Assembly: GCA_964419145.1 (NCBI GenBank)
Contig: CAYQOM010000005.1
Coordinates: forward strand, 124,001 to 188,000
DNA length: 64,000 nt
Source: UBA2336 sp964419145
Lineage (GTDB): Bacteria; Bacteroidota; Bacteroidia; Cytophagales; Cyclobacteriaceae
Direction of reading: 5' to 3'
The number at the start of each line of letters is the position of its first letter. The first letter of the stretch is position 1. Positions 8,077 through 17,232 of the stretch are shown here, piece by piece. The position numbers and the translations under genes were made by a program. The notes under the pieces were generated by a model. It made no database searches. It saw only the letters and a list, made by a program, of their open reading frames with translations, and was not told where the DNA came from.

Positions 8077-9633
8077 ATGGCGATAATCGGCACATTGCTC
8101 AAAAAAGGAATCCGCATCCGCGAGATGATGGAGCAGGAATATTCTTCGCCTTTTGATTTACAAAAAAAGGAGTTGAAAGAACTGCTCATTGAGGCAGATC
8201 AAACCGAGTTTGGTAAGCACCACAATTTTGCTGACATCCTGAAGGAGTTCAGAAAAGGAAACAAGAGTTTCTACCATGCATTCTCCGAACGTGTTCCGGT
8301 TCATAGCTACAATAAAATTTACAATGAGTGGTGGAAGTTAGAGCTCCAAGGGGGTAAAAATATCTGCTGGCCAGGTCGTGTAAAATATTTTGCGCTAAGT
8401 TCAGGTACATCTGAGGCTTCATCCAAGCACATACCGGTAACCAAAGACATGACGAAGGCGATACAGAAGACCAGCATTCGTCAAATACTCACCCTATCGA
8501 AATATGATTTACCCGATGATTTTTTTACATCCGGTATTCTTATGCTCGGTGGCAGCACACACCTGAATAAAATCGGAAATTACTTTGAAGGTGATTTAAG
8601 CGGCATTCAAGCAGCCAAACTTCCTTTTTGGTTTCAACACTTTTATAAACCCGGCAAGCGTATTGCCAAAACGCGCAACTGGGAAGCAAAACTGGATGAG
8701 ATAACCCGTAAGGCGCACGAGTGGGACATTGGGATTATTGTGGGTGTGCCAGCATGGCTACAAATCCTGATGGAAAAAATCATTGATCATTATAAGGTGA
8801 AACACATACATGAGATATGGCCTAACCTTCAGGTATATGTACATGGCGGTGTTTCGTTCGATCCGTACAGAAAGGGATTTGAAAAATTATTGGGTAAGCC
8901 CATTCACTACATCGAAACGTACCTTGCTTCCGAGGGCTTTATTGCCTTTCAGGCTTACCCGAACAGGCGCTCCATGCGACTGGTATTGAATAATGGTATT
9001 TTTTACGAATTCATTCCTTTTACCGATAGCAATTTTGATGAGAATGGCGAAGTAAAGCCCAACGTAAAGCCACTGATGATTGACGAAGTGGAAGAGGGTA
9101 AGGAGTACGCCATTTTGCTATCAACCTGTTCGGGTGCGTGGCGCTACCTGATTGGTGATGTAATAAAATTTGTTTCGTTGGAGGAATCGGAGATTGTCAT
9201 CACCGGCCGTACCAAGCATTTTCTCAGTCTGTGTGGCGAACACCTTTCGGTGGATAACATGAACAAGGCCATTGAACTTGCTTCGAATGAATTGAATATT
9301 GATGTGCCCGAGTTTACCGTGGCCGGTATTCCACACGGCTCCCTGTTTGCGCATCATTGGTTTGTGGGTACAGATGATCGCGTAGACAATCAGGTTTTGC
9401 GCGAAAAGATTGATGCACACCTAAAAGTTTTGAATGACGACTATGCCGTAGAGCGTAGTGCTGCATTGAAGGATGTATATGTGGATGTGCTTCCGGTGAA
9501 CACGTTCTACGAGTGGATGAAATCAAAAGGAAAGGTTGGCGGTCAAAATAAATTTCCACGGGTAATGAAACGCAGTCAGTTGGAAGACTGGCAGGCCTTT
9601 ATCGAAAATCATGTAAATGGAAATCGTTCTTAA
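8077..9633 (+). CDS. GH3 family acyl-adenylate/amido synthetase
   Basis: A 518-residue member of the GH3 branch of the adenylate-forming superfamily, known from plants where it joins amino acids to auxin or jasmonate. Visible motifs: ATP loop SSGTSEASSK (about 108-117), YLASEGF (about 282-288), WRYLIGDVIKF (about 354-364) and ITGRTKHFLSLCGEHLS. A carboxylic acid is activated as acyl-AMP and then probably amidated; the bacterial substrates are not established. I start at ATG 8077 (MAIIGTLLKKGIR); the frame stays open upstream only because it runs antisense to yggS. The last 17 bp overlap the LysE exporter gene, suggesting translational coupling. Confidence 0.9.
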   Translation: MAIIGTLLKKGIRIREMMEQEYSSPFDLQKKELKELLIEADQTEFGKHHNFADILKEFRKGNKSFYHAFSERVPVHSYNKIYNEWWKLELQGGKNICWPGRVKYFALSSGTSEASSKHIPVTKDMTKAIQKTSIRQILTLSKYDLPDDFFTSGILMLGGSTHLNKIGNYFEGDLSGIQAAKLPFWFQHFYKPGKRIAKTRNWEAKLDEITRKAHEWDIGIIVGVPAWLQILMEKIIDHYKVKHIHEIWPNLQVYVHGGVSFDPYRKGFEKLLGKPIHYIETYLASEGFIAFQAYPNRRSMRLVLNNGIFYEFIPFTDSNFDENGEVKPNVKPLMIDEVEEGKEYAILLSTCSGAWRYLIGDVIKFVSLEESEIVITGRTKHFLSLCGEHLSVDNMNKAIELASNELNIDVPEFTVAGIPHGSLFAHHWFVGTDDRVDNQVLREKIDAHLKVLNDDYAVERSAALKDVYVDVLPVNTFYEWMKSKGKVGGQNKFPRVMKRSQLEDWQAFIENHVNGNRS

Positions 9634-10249
9634 AGGCATTGTTTCCGGACTGGTGCTGGCCCTCCTCATTGGTCCCGTCTTTTTCTCCATCATTCAAACC
9701 AGTATTGAACGTGGCTTTTTAAGTGGAGTATTGGTTGCCATTGGTGTTTCCATAAGCGATGCGTTTTATATTTTTCTTGCCTACATGGGCTTATCGCAGG
9801 TATTCAGCAATGGCGATAATCAGCGGTATATGGCCTATTTTGGTGGCGCAATTCTATTAGCCTTTGGGGCTTACTACTTATTTGTAAAAAGCCGAAAAAT
9901 TCTGGATTTCAAATCAGTGAATATTAAATCAACAAGCCCATGGCGACTTATTTCTAAGGGATTCATCATTAATGGACTAAGCCCTATGGTGCTTATTTTT
10001 TGGTTGGGAACAGTAAGCGTGGCAACCGGTGAGTTTGGCTACACCACAACAACTCAGGTGGTCACTTTTTTTAGTGCCATTGTAGCCACTGTTTTGCTGA
10101 CCGATATTATCAAAGCCAAACTGGCTGATAAGCTTCGCACGGTAATGACACCACGTTTGGTACGTGTGATGAACCTTATATTGGGTGTTGTGATGTTGAT
10201 TTTTGCAGGGCGGTTATTGCTTTATGCCGATAACTTCAACTTTCATTAA
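9617..10249 (+). CDS. LysE family amino-acid exporter
   Basis: A 210-residue, six-helix membrane protein of the LysE/RhtB superfamily, recognised by the N-terminal pattern GLVLALLIGPVFFSIIQTSIERGF and the conserved mid-protein GFIINGLSPMVLIFWLG. Family members export amino acids or their derivatives. Its start lies inside the end of the GH3 gene, so the two are almost certainly translated from one message; a GH3 product is a plausible but unproven cargo. It overlaps the convergent BatA gene by 4 bp. Confidence 0.88.
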   Translation: MEIVLKGIVSGLVLALLIGPVFFSIIQTSIERGFLSGVLVAIGVSISDAFYIFLAYMGLSQVFSNGDNQRYMAYFGGAILLAFGAYYLFVKSRKILDFKSVNIKSTSPWRLISKGFIINGLSPMVLIFWLGTVSVATGEFGYTTTTQVVTFFSAIVATVLLTDIIKAKLADKLRTVMTPRLVRVMNLILGVVMLIFAGRLLLYADNFNFH

Positions 10250-11298
10250 TCCTGCAACACATTGCTGATGAAGGTAGATTTGGTGAATAGCCAGAGCAAT
10301 AGAAATACAATTCCCCAGTTGAGGTAGTAGTAGTAATAATCCGCAGTGTCCTTAAAGCGTGTTTCTTTTATTTCCGCTTTCTCATACTGATCAATTTTAT
10401 CGAACACTTGCTGAAGCGCCTGGTTGTCGCTTACGCGGAAAAATTCGCCCTCTCCAATTTCAGCGATTTTTCGCATGGTGGTTTCATCCACGGTATTTTC
10501 AATCATGTTCGGTCGGCCAAAGAAATCTTTTCCGTAAGGCACCATACCTTCTTTCCCGACAACAATGGTGTACATTTTTATTCCATATGCTGCCGCTAAT
10601 TCAGCGGCTGTAATCGGGTCAATGTTTCCAGCCGTATTGTCACCATCACTCAATAAAATACACACTTTCGATTGCGCAGTTGATTCGCGCATCCGGTTGG
10701 TGACCACACCAATGGCGCTGCCAATGGCGGTTCCTCGGTTTTCAATCATGGAAAAATCAATTTCTCTGATGTACGACTTCAGTAAATTATAATCAGTGGT
10801 TAATGGGGCGAGTGAAAAGGCATCTCCCGAAAACACCACCAATCCAATCCGGTCCTGAACGCGACCATCAATAAAGTCAATGGCCACGTCTTTGGCGGCT
10901 TCAAGGCGGTTGGGTGTGAAGTCGGATATTTGCATGGATTGCGAAATATCCACAGCCAGCATGATGTCTATTCCTTCCGTCCACTGATCCACTTTTTCAT
11001 TCGTGCGTTGTGGTCGGGCCAGCGCCACCAACAACAGCGCAAGCATAAGCAGAAAAAGTACATCGGGTATGAGCCGAACCAGATTGAGAGCTGAAGATTT
11101 TAGATCTTTTTGTGTTAAAGCAACCGGCAATTTTTGATTGAACTTGTAGCGCCACAACCAGCGTATGAGCAACAATAGTGGTAATGCGGCTAGGGCATAC
11201 AGGAACTGCGGTCTCTCCCAACTAAACGATTGCAAGGTTGACCAACTGAACCATTCCAACGAATACCACACTTCCGATATTTGTTCCGCACTATCCAT
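10246..11298 (-). CDS. BatA-like von Willebrand factor A protein
   Basis: A 350-residue membrane protein with helices near residues 33-48, 76-95 and 325-343 flanking a VWA domain. The MIDAS metal site is intact: D117-I-S119-Q-S121, T190 in NRGTAIGS, and D218 in LLSDGDN. In the Bat/MoxR systems such proteins form membrane complexes for metal-dependent protein interaction and stress tolerance. It overlaps the next upstream gene by 8 bp in a three-gene operon with a DUF58 protein. There is no BatB, BatC or MoxR gene beside it. Confidence 0.88.
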   Translation of the reverse strand: MDSAEQISEVWYSLEWFSWSTLQSFSWERPQFLYALAALPLLLLIRWLWRYKFNQKLPVALTQKDLKSSALNLVRLIPDVLFLLMLALLLVALARPQRTNEKVDQWTEGIDIMLAVDISQSMQISDFTPNRLEAAKDVAIDFIDGRVQDRIGLVVFSGDAFSLAPLTTDYNLLKSYIREIDFSMIENRGTAIGSAIGVVTNRMRESTAQSKVCILLSDGDNTAGNIDPITAAELAAAYGIKMYTIVVGKEGMVPYGKDFFGRPNMIENTVDETTMRKIAEIGEGEFFRVSDNQALQQVFDKIDQYEKAEIKETRFKDTADYYYYYLNWGIVFLLLWLFTKSTFISNVLQD

Positions 11299-12208
11299 GG
11301 CTGATTTCTTCTACTTTCTTTCCAAATTTCTCTTCTGCCAATGTTTTCAATTTATTGAGCGGCTCAAGTACCAGGTTGTTATGCCCATAAATGGCTTTGT
11401 CCAATAAGGGAAGCGATTCACGGAGCCTTGCATCTGCCTCCAGCAAAAGTGTTTCACGGGTAGTTAATTTTGTATACGGCTTTCCGTCTAAGTTTTCAAT
11501 ATACTTTTTCCACAGGAAAAGTGCGCGTTCGGTTTGCTCTGGGCTGAACTGCGCTTGAAGTTGCTGTATGTATGCTGAGAATGTTTGTAAAAATTTTTGA
11601 TGATTGCCGTTCAGTCGCTTGAGTTTGAAATGTTTTCGAATACGTTTTCCAAAAATTAACCAGACAGCCACAGCAACAACAAGCAACGATATAAGTACAA
11701 TCAGTAAGATGGGATAGTTAAACAGGAAGAATACCCGTTGGTACCCCGTATTGGTTTTTAGTGGTAAATCCTGTGCACTCAGGGAATCAGGAATAGGTTC
11801 AGTCACCAATAAACTCAGCACAATGCTGTCGCGTGGAGGAACATGAAACGTGCAATCCGCTTGCTGCAGCTGAAACACCGGCAGAGACAGGTATTGTACC
11901 TCATCAATCTCAAACGTTAACAACGAATATACAGCGCTATCGTAACTTTCACCTTGTTGCGTAACGGTAGGAAAATATCTTTTGCGTTCGAATTCAAAAC
12001 CCTCAAACGTCCAGGTAGAATCCGGAAACAGCACCTGAAGGTTGCTGGGGTACTTTGCCGTTAGATAATAGGTTAGGGGCACACCAATTTTGGTGCTGTC
12101 TTGAATAAAGCCCCCTGTTACTTTAACCTGTGCGTTGCAAATGCTCAGGTTTAGGAGCATCAATAGCGTAACACAACCTTTCCAAAAAGACATGCGCATC
12201 TTCACCAT
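11291..12208 (-). CDS. BatD/DUF4381-like membrane protein of the Bat cluster
   Basis: A 305-residue protein with a signal peptide (cleavage likely after ICNA), a beta-rich extracytoplasmic part to about residue 155, one transmembrane helix (about 162-187) and a basic, helical cytoplasmic tail. This layout and its place between DUF58 and BatA match the small BatD-type or DUF4381 component; direct similarity is weak, so the family name is inferred from context. It lies 5 bp downstream of DUF58 and overlaps BatA by 8 bp. Confidence 0.75.
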   Translation of the reverse strand: MVKMRMSFWKGCVTLLMLLNLSICNAQVKVTGGFIQDSTKIGVPLTYYLTAKYPSNLQVLFPDSTWTFEGFEFERKRYFPTVTQQGESYDSAVYSLLTFEIDEVQYLSLPVFQLQQADCTFHVPPRDSIVLSLLVTEPIPDSLSAQDLPLKTNTGYQRVFFLFNYPILLIVLISLLVVAVAVWLIFGKRIRKHFKLKRLNGNHQKFLQTFSAYIQQLQAQFSPEQTERALFLWKKYIENLDGKPYTKLTTRETLLLEADARLRESLPLLDKAIYGHNNLVLEPLNKLKTLAEEKFGKKVEEISHG

Positions 12209-12213
12209 TCCCC

Positions 12214-13092
12214 TCAGGTTGTTTTTACAGTTCGGTTTCGCACTTTAAATAAACGAAGAAGCTTGGGTACAAAGTCTTCATCCGTATCCAGCGAAATAAA
12301 ATTGATTTGGTGTTTTTTGCAAAAGGAAGACAGGGCAGTTTTCCGATCATCGAGCCGGTGACTGATCTTTTCCCGGAAATCTCCGAAGGAAGTATTTATC
12401 CACAAGGTTTTTCCGCTCTCTTTATCTTGTACGGGTATAATGCCCAGTTTGGGCAAGCGGGTTTCGCGTTTGTCGCTGATGTGGATAATGACTAAGTCGT
12501 GCCTGCGGGCCAGCGCCTTCAGGTTCTTTTCATAATCTTCATCTATGAAATCGGAGATGAGGATGACTACACTTCTGCGTTTGATGGTGTTTAAGGCAAA
12601 TGCAAGGGCTCGGTTCAGGTTGGTTTTCAGGGATGTTGGCTTCAGCGAAACAATCCCGCTAATGATCTGGTATGCCTGCGATACCCCTTTTGTTGGTTTG
12701 ATGTACAGTTCCCGCTGATCGGAATAACAAATCAAGCCCACATGACTGGATTCTTTTACAGCAGAAAGCGCCAGAACCCCGGTAATTTCCTTGCCGATGT
12801 CAACTTTTGTTTTCCCTTCCGAACCGATTTCCTGCGAGGCACTCACATCCAGAATAAAAAATACCGTTTGTTCCTTCTCTTCCCGAAAGGTTTTTACAAA
12901 CGTGCCATGCCCCTTGGCCGATACATTCCAGTCGATGGTGCGGATGTCATCCCCATACTGATAGGGGCGGACGTCATCAAACTCCAGGCCTGTGCCTTTG
13001 AACACCGACCGGAAATCGCCCTGCATCTGGCTGTTAATGGCCTTGCGTATCTGTATTTCGTATTTCCGTAACTTTTTTAGAAGCGTCTTCAC
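12214..13092 (-). CDS. DUF58 domain protein
   Basis: A 292-residue cytoplasmic protein with the DUF58 signature FRSVFKGTGLEFDDVRPYQ, then YGDDIRTIDWNVSAK near residue 50, followed by a VWA-like fold (FFILDVSASQEIG, DVSAS near 79-83; LISDFIDE). DUF58 proteins are the usual partner of MoxR AAA ATPases. It is the first gene of the operon; the position where moxR normally sits is instead a 49-bp intergenic gap and a divergent lipoprotein gene. Confidence 0.92.
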   Translation of the reverse strand: MKTLLKKLRKYEIQIRKAINSQMQGDFRSVFKGTGLEFDDVRPYQYGDDIRTIDWNVSAKGHGTFVKTFREEKEQTVFFILDVSASQEIGSEGKTKVDIGKEITGVLALSAVKESSHVGLICYSDQRELYIKPTKGVSQAYQIISGIVSLKPTSLKTNLNRALAFALNTIKRRSVVILISDFIDEDYEKNLKALARRHDLVIIHISDKRETRLPKLGIIPVQDKESGKTLWINTSFGDFREKISHRLDDRKTALSSFCKKHQINFISLDTDEDFVPKLLRLFKVRNRTVKTT

Positions 13093-13159
13093 TGTTAAGG
13101 CTTACGCTGGTGCGACTTTTGAGTTTCAAAAATAGCTAAATGTGACTACTTTGCCCGCC

Positions 13160-13561
13160 ATGCTCATACATCAGGCTGAATTTTGCTTTAAATGGACGCA
13201 CATCCGGTTGTGGCTAGTGGTGTTGCTGCTCATCCTTTTTGGGTGTAAAGAAGAGAAGCGACCCGAGGGCATTCTCACGGAACCACAAATGGTAGAGGTG
13301 TTGCGTCATATGTACCTTTCGGAGGAGCGATTAAACCAGGTGGCAATACCCTACGATTCCATGGGAAAGTTGCTGCCTTATGTAAAAAGCAAGGTTTATG
13401 AACAGGCCGGAGTATCCGATTCCCTTTTCAGGGTTTCCATGCAGTACTATATGGCTCACCCCAAACAATTGGAATATATTTACACCGCATTGGTAGATTC
13501 CCTCGGCCTGGAAGAGCAGGGAAGACCTCATGAGATTCCCAAAAATGTTCAGTCAGAGTGA
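13160..13561 (+). CDS. DUF4296 lipoprotein
   Basis: A 133-residue lipoprotein: a hydrophobic segment ending LILFGC, a lipobox with the lipidated Cys near residue 29, then the DUF4296 pattern (LTEPQMVEVLRHMYLSEE, YDSM). The ATG at 13160 is preferred; a GTG at 13142 would add six residues. DUF4296 is almost confined to Bacteroidota and has no known function. The 3' end overlaps mutS2 by 32 bp. Confidence 0.85.
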   Translation: MLIHQAEFCFKWTHIRLWLVVLLLILFGCKEEKRPEGILTEPQMVEVLRHMYLSEERLNQVAIPYDSMGKLLPYVKSKVYEQAGVSDSLFRVSMQYYMAHPKQLEYIYTALVDSLGLEEQGRPHEIPKNVQSE

Positions 13562-15914
13562 TGTTGAAGTAAAGATCGGCTTCGATCAAATCCGTACCCG
13601 GTTAAAAACGCATTGCCTTTCTACACTCGGTACTGTCGAGGTGGATAAGATGATCTTTTTGAGTGAACCCGAACGGGTTTTGGAATTGCTCCAGCAGACC
13701 ACCGAGTTCAAACAGATTTTTGAGCGAGGGGATACGTTTCCATCCAGCCACTTTTTCGATCCGGCTGATTTGCTTAGCCGCATTGCATTGGAGGGAAATT
13801 ACATTGATGAACCTGATTTTTTGAAGATTGCCTGGTCACTGCAAACCATTATTTCCTGCCGGGATTATTTTGTAAAGAACCAGGCGTTGTGCCCAACGCT
13901 TTTCAAACTTTCTGAACCCGTGGGTATTTCTGCGCAACTGGTTAAACAGATATTAAACATAATTGATGACCATGCACAGGTTCGCGATTCGGCCAGTACA
14001 GAATTAGGTCGCATACGAAAAAAAATTCGCGAGGAGCAAAGCAGGTTGCGCAAGATCATCGATCAGGTTTACCGGCATGCCATACAGGAGCAATGGATAC
14101 CGGAAGGGGCGTTGCCTACTATTCGTGGTGGACGGTTGGTGATTCCGATTTTGGCAGAACACAAGCGAAGGGTAAAAGGATTTATTCACGATGAATCGGC
14201 AACCGGGCAAACCGTTTTTATGGAACCAGCCGAAGCGCTTGAAGCAAACAATGAAATGCGCGACCTGGAACATGCCGAGAAGCGTGAAGTGATTCGTTTG
14301 CTGAAAGAATTAACAACTGTATTGCGGGCAGAATTGGATCAACTGGTACAGGCCTATAACTTTTTAGGAAAGGTTGATTTTATTCGGGCCAAGGCGCGAC
14401 TGGCTCAGGAGTTACAAGCCGGTATGCCAATCGTTCAACCTGTTCCGGCATTGAAGTGGATGAAAGCCCGGCATCCGTTGTTGCAGTTGAGTTTGAAAGG
14501 TAAGCGTGAATTGATTCCGTTGAATATCAACCTGAGCGAAGCCGATCGGTTTTTGTTGGTATCCGGACCAAATGCGGGAGGCAAATCAGTTTGCCTGAAA
14601 ACCGTGGGCTTGTTGCAATACATGTTGCAGTGTGGCCTTCTTGTTCCCATGTTGCCTGATTCAACTGCCGGAATTTTTGAGCAGATATTTGTGGATATTG
14701 GCGATCAGCAATCCATCGAAAATGATTTAAGCACGTATAGCAGCCACCTGAAAAATATGGCGCAGTTTATTCATTCGGGCAATGCGCGTTCACTTGTATT
14801 GCTGGATGAATTGGGATCCGGTACTGATCCAAACTTTGGTGGGGCCATTGCGCAATCCATTTTACAGCAGTTGCTGCAAAAGAACGTGTGGGGTGTAGCT
14901 ACCACGCACTACTACAATTTGAAATTGTTTGCCGGGCAAACCGCAGGCATTCGCAATGCAGCCATGCGTTTTGATGAAAAAAATCTTGTACCGTTATATC
15001 AACTTGACATCGGTAAACCCGGAAGTTCTTTTGCATTGGAGATCGCACAGAAAACCGGTTTGCCCAACGAAGTATTGAACACTGCGCGCGAACTGGCCGG
15101 CAGTGATCTGGTAGGTTTTGAAACCCTGGTGCGCGACCTGGAAAGGGAGCGCAATGCGCTGATGAAAAAATCAGCTTCCCTGGAGCACAAAAATAAAGAG
15201 TTGAGCGCTTTGGTTAAGAAGTATGAAACGTTATCGGGTGAGTTGGAAGAGAAGAAGAAGGTGATACTCAGCAAAGCCAAAGAAGAAGCACAGCAGTTGT
15301 TAGCCCAGACCAACCGCGAAATAGAAAAAACCATCCGGCACATTCGGGAAAACCAGGCACAAAAAACCGAGACCAAAAAAGTAAGGGAGAAGTTAAGAGA
15401 GATTTCACAAAAAGTTTCTGGGCCCGTAGTTCCGAAGAAAGCCACAGCACCTGTTGAAATTAAAACCGGTGATCGGGTACGCATTATCGGACAGGAGGGT
15501 AGCGGTGTAGTGCTTTCTGTAAAAGGAAAATCCGCCATGGTTCAACTGGGAGAGTTGAAAACCAATGTAGCATTAGCAAAACTTGAACGGGCCGACCAAA
15601 GCAGTGCGGATAAAACCGTAGAAGGGAAATTGCGCTCCGTAGGGTTAAGTCTTCATGAAAAGCGTGCCGGTTATTCACCGGTTTTGGATGTGCGGGGCAA
15701 GCGGGTTGATGAAGTGCTTCCGTTGTTGGAAGCCTTTCTGGATACCTCTGTTTTACTGGCGCAAGGCGAATTAAAAATCCTGCATGGAAAAGGGGAAGGC
15801 GTGTTGCGCAAAGTTATCCGCGATTACCTGAAGCAATACAAACAAGTGGCTTCCTTTGCCGATGAGCATGTAGAGCGGGGAGGGGATGGAATTACCGTGG
15901 TGGTGTTAAAATGA
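13530..15914 (+). CDS. endonuclease MutS2
   Basis: A 794-residue MutS2. Walker A GPNAGGKSV is near residue 346 and Walker B LLDELGSGTDP near 424-434, followed by ATTHYYNLK. After a coiled coil (about 530-610) and a KOW-like segment, the C-terminal 80 residues form a Smr nuclease domain beginning LDVRGKRVDEVLP and containing LKILHGKGEGVL. MutS2 acts on branched DNA and, in other bacteria, on collided ribosomes rather than in mismatch repair. The start (ATG 13530, or ATG 13545) lies within the DUF4296 gene. Confidence 0.93.
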   Translation: MRFPKMFSQSDVEVKIGFDQIRTRLKTHCLSTLGTVEVDKMIFLSEPERVLELLQQTTEFKQIFERGDTFPSSHFFDPADLLSRIALEGNYIDEPDFLKIAWSLQTIISCRDYFVKNQALCPTLFKLSEPVGISAQLVKQILNIIDDHAQVRDSASTELGRIRKKIREEQSRLRKIIDQVYRHAIQEQWIPEGALPTIRGGRLVIPILAEHKRRVKGFIHDESATGQTVFMEPAEALEANNEMRDLEHAEKREVIRLLKELTTVLRAELDQLVQAYNFLGKVDFIRAKARLAQELQAGMPIVQPVPALKWMKARHPLLQLSLKGKRELIPLNINLSEADRFLLVSGPNAGGKSVCLKTVGLLQYMLQCGLLVPMLPDSTAGIFEQIFVDIGDQQSIENDLSTYSSHLKNMAQFIHSGNARSLVLLDELGSGTDPNFGGAIAQSILQQLLQKNVWGVATTHYYNLKLFAGQTAGIRNAAMRFDEKNLVPLYQLDIGKPGSSFALEIAQKTGLPNEVLNTARELAGSDLVGFETLVRDLERERNALMKKSASLEHKNKELSALVKKYETLSGELEEKKKVILSKAKEEAQQLLAQTNREIEKTIRHIRENQAQKTETKKVREKLREISQKVSGPVVPKKATAPVEIKTGDRVRIIGQEGSGVVLSVKGKSAMVQLGELKTNVALAKLERADQSSADKTVEGKLRSVGLSLHEKRAGYSPVLDVRGKRVDEVLPLLEAFLDTSVLLAQGELKILHGKGEGVLRKVIRDYLKQYKQVASFADEHVERGGDGITVVVLK

Positions 15915-15916
15915 AA

Positions 15917-15937
15917 AAGGCTCCACAGTGGAGCCTT
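15917..15937 (+). terminator. intrinsic terminator after mutS2
   Basis: A perfect 9-bp stem (AAGGCTCCA with TGGAGCCTT) around the loop CAG, starting 3 bases after the mutS2 stop and lying between convergent genes. The stem ends in A and T runs on both sides, so it can serve both strands. Confidence 0.8.
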
Positions 15938-15960
15938 ATCATATTCTAAGAATGATATTT

Positions 15961-16443
15961 TTAATCTAAAACGAAAATCCAGTTGCCATTTACTTCTTCG
16001 GTTCGACTTCCCGCATAATCACAATCAATACACTCAAAAGTTAGTGTTAGTTGACCGTTTGAAGCAATTGAATATGTAACCGGTACGCCATCGCTTCTAA
16101 GAATAGAACCTGTATCCCCTGTGCCAATTGCTGCAAAATCCCACTGTCCGCTTGCTGGCCAGGGGCTCGGAGTTGGACGGTCTCCACTTACTGAATAATT
16201 ATAAGGTCCATCCGGATCATTTGAATTGAATGTTCCACTAATAGTAAGTGTAAAACCTGTAAAATCAGCCGTCCGAGGTGCTCCATCAAGGGTGGCACTT
16301 ACAATATTCCACGTTGTTGAGAGCTTCTCCAGCTGAACTTTTTGTGCCGGATCTTTCGGATCATCCCCACCACAATTGCTGAAGAACACTAATGCGCCTG
16401 CTACTATCATTAAAGACGCTAAACGGGACACTACTTTTATCAT
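15961..16443 (-). CDS. lipocalin-like lipoprotein of unknown function
   Basis: A 160-residue lipoprotein. The signal ends FFSNC with the lipid Cys near residue 24, followed by GGDDP, a common surface-lipoprotein start in Bacteroidota. The mature part is a small beta-barrel-like domain (LSTTWNIVSATLDGAPR, then repeated strands) resembling lipocalin-like or DUF5004-type lipoproteins; this is pattern resemblance only. Two cysteines (ECIDCDY) near residues 137-140 may form a disulfide. It has its own -7 box upstream. Confidence 0.75.
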   Translation of the reverse strand: MIKVVSRLASLMIVAGALVFFSNCGGDDPKDPAQKVQLEKLSTTWNIVSATLDGAPRTADFTGFTLTISGTFNSNDPDGPYNYSVSGDRPTPSPWPASGQWDFAAIGTGDTGSILRSDGVPVTYSIASNGQLTLTFECIDCDYAGSRTEEVNGNWIFVLD

Positions 16444-16511
16444 TGCTTATAGTTTAGAATTACGAATTTCATTTTTCTGACCCACAAAATCAAACCAAAA
16501 GGCCGGATTTG

Positions 16512-16519
16512 CAAATTTA
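16512..16519 (-). promoter_or_regulatory. -7 promoter box of lipoprotein gene
   Basis: On the minus strand this reads TAAATTTG, an exact TAnnTTTG match, about 69 bp before the ATG at 16443. The surrounding GCAAATTTAACCCCG is shared with the lpxC promoter region near 19528. No -33 TTTG is obvious. Confidence 0.4.
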
Positions 16520-16536
16520 ACCCCGTTTTATCGGTT

Positions 16537-17199
16537 TTATTGTAGGGTTGTAACCGCCTTTTCGGTCGTATTGACTTTAAAGTCACTCAAATTGATTATT
16601 TCAGGCCCTTTCGGGTACTCTTCGGGTTGGTTGGAGGCTATAAAAACCAGGCGGTTTGCGCTCGCCTGCTCCAGGTTTTCGAGGTACCAGGTAAATGCCT
16701 GCCGGTCGAGGTTGGTACCGGGCTCATCCAAAAACAGGGCAGGGGTATCAGTAAAAAAAGCAAGGCCAAGTTTGAGGCGTTGTTTCATCCCTGAGGAGAA
16801 GTTGGAGATGTATTTATCTCCGGCCTGTTCCAGGTACATGCGGCTAATAATTTCGGAAAAAGAATAGTTGTTTAATACGGGTCTTGATTTAAAGTGAAAG
16901 GCTACCTGTTCGCTCAACGTAAATTCATCAATCAACTCCATGTAGGGAGTGGCGATACTTACCTGCTTAAAGATGGCATCTGATTCTATCGGTTGCCCAT
17001 CAAGCGAGTAGGTGAGCGTACCTTCACTCATGGGCAGTTGCCCCCACAATACCTGAAGCAACGTTGATTTTCCTGAGCCGTTCGGTCCGGTGATGGCGTA
17101 GGTTTTGCCTTGCTCGAATGTATAGTTCAGATTACGAAATATCCACTCACGGTTGTAGCGTTTGCTTAGGTTGTTAGCGGAGATGGAAAGTTTGCTCAT
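16537..17199 (-). CDS. ABC transporter ATP-binding protein
   Basis: A 220-residue single ATPase domain: Walker A GPNGSGKST near residues 39-47, a variant signature NFSSGMKQRLKLG, and Walker B ALFLDEPGTNLD. No permease gene is adjacent, so the partner is unknown. The short length and ILG-poor signature resemble gliding/export or CcmA-like ATPases. It is on the same strand as lpxA but separated by 126 bp with repeats, and it is not obviously part of the lipid A operon. Confidence 0.85.
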   Translation of the reverse strand: MSKLSISANNLSKRYNREWIFRNLNYTFEQGKTYAITGPNGSGKSTLLQVLWGQLPMSEGTLTYSLDGQPIESDAIFKQVSIATPYMELIDEFTLSEQVAFHFKSRPVLNNYSFSEIISRMYLEQAGDKYISNFSSGMKQRLKLGLAFFTDTPALFLDEPGTNLDRQAFTWYLENLEQASANRLVFIASNQPEEYPKGPEIINLSDFKVNTTEKAVTTLQ

Positions 17200-17232
17200 G
17201 TGCCCGAGGGGAATTTTATCGGAATAATTTTT

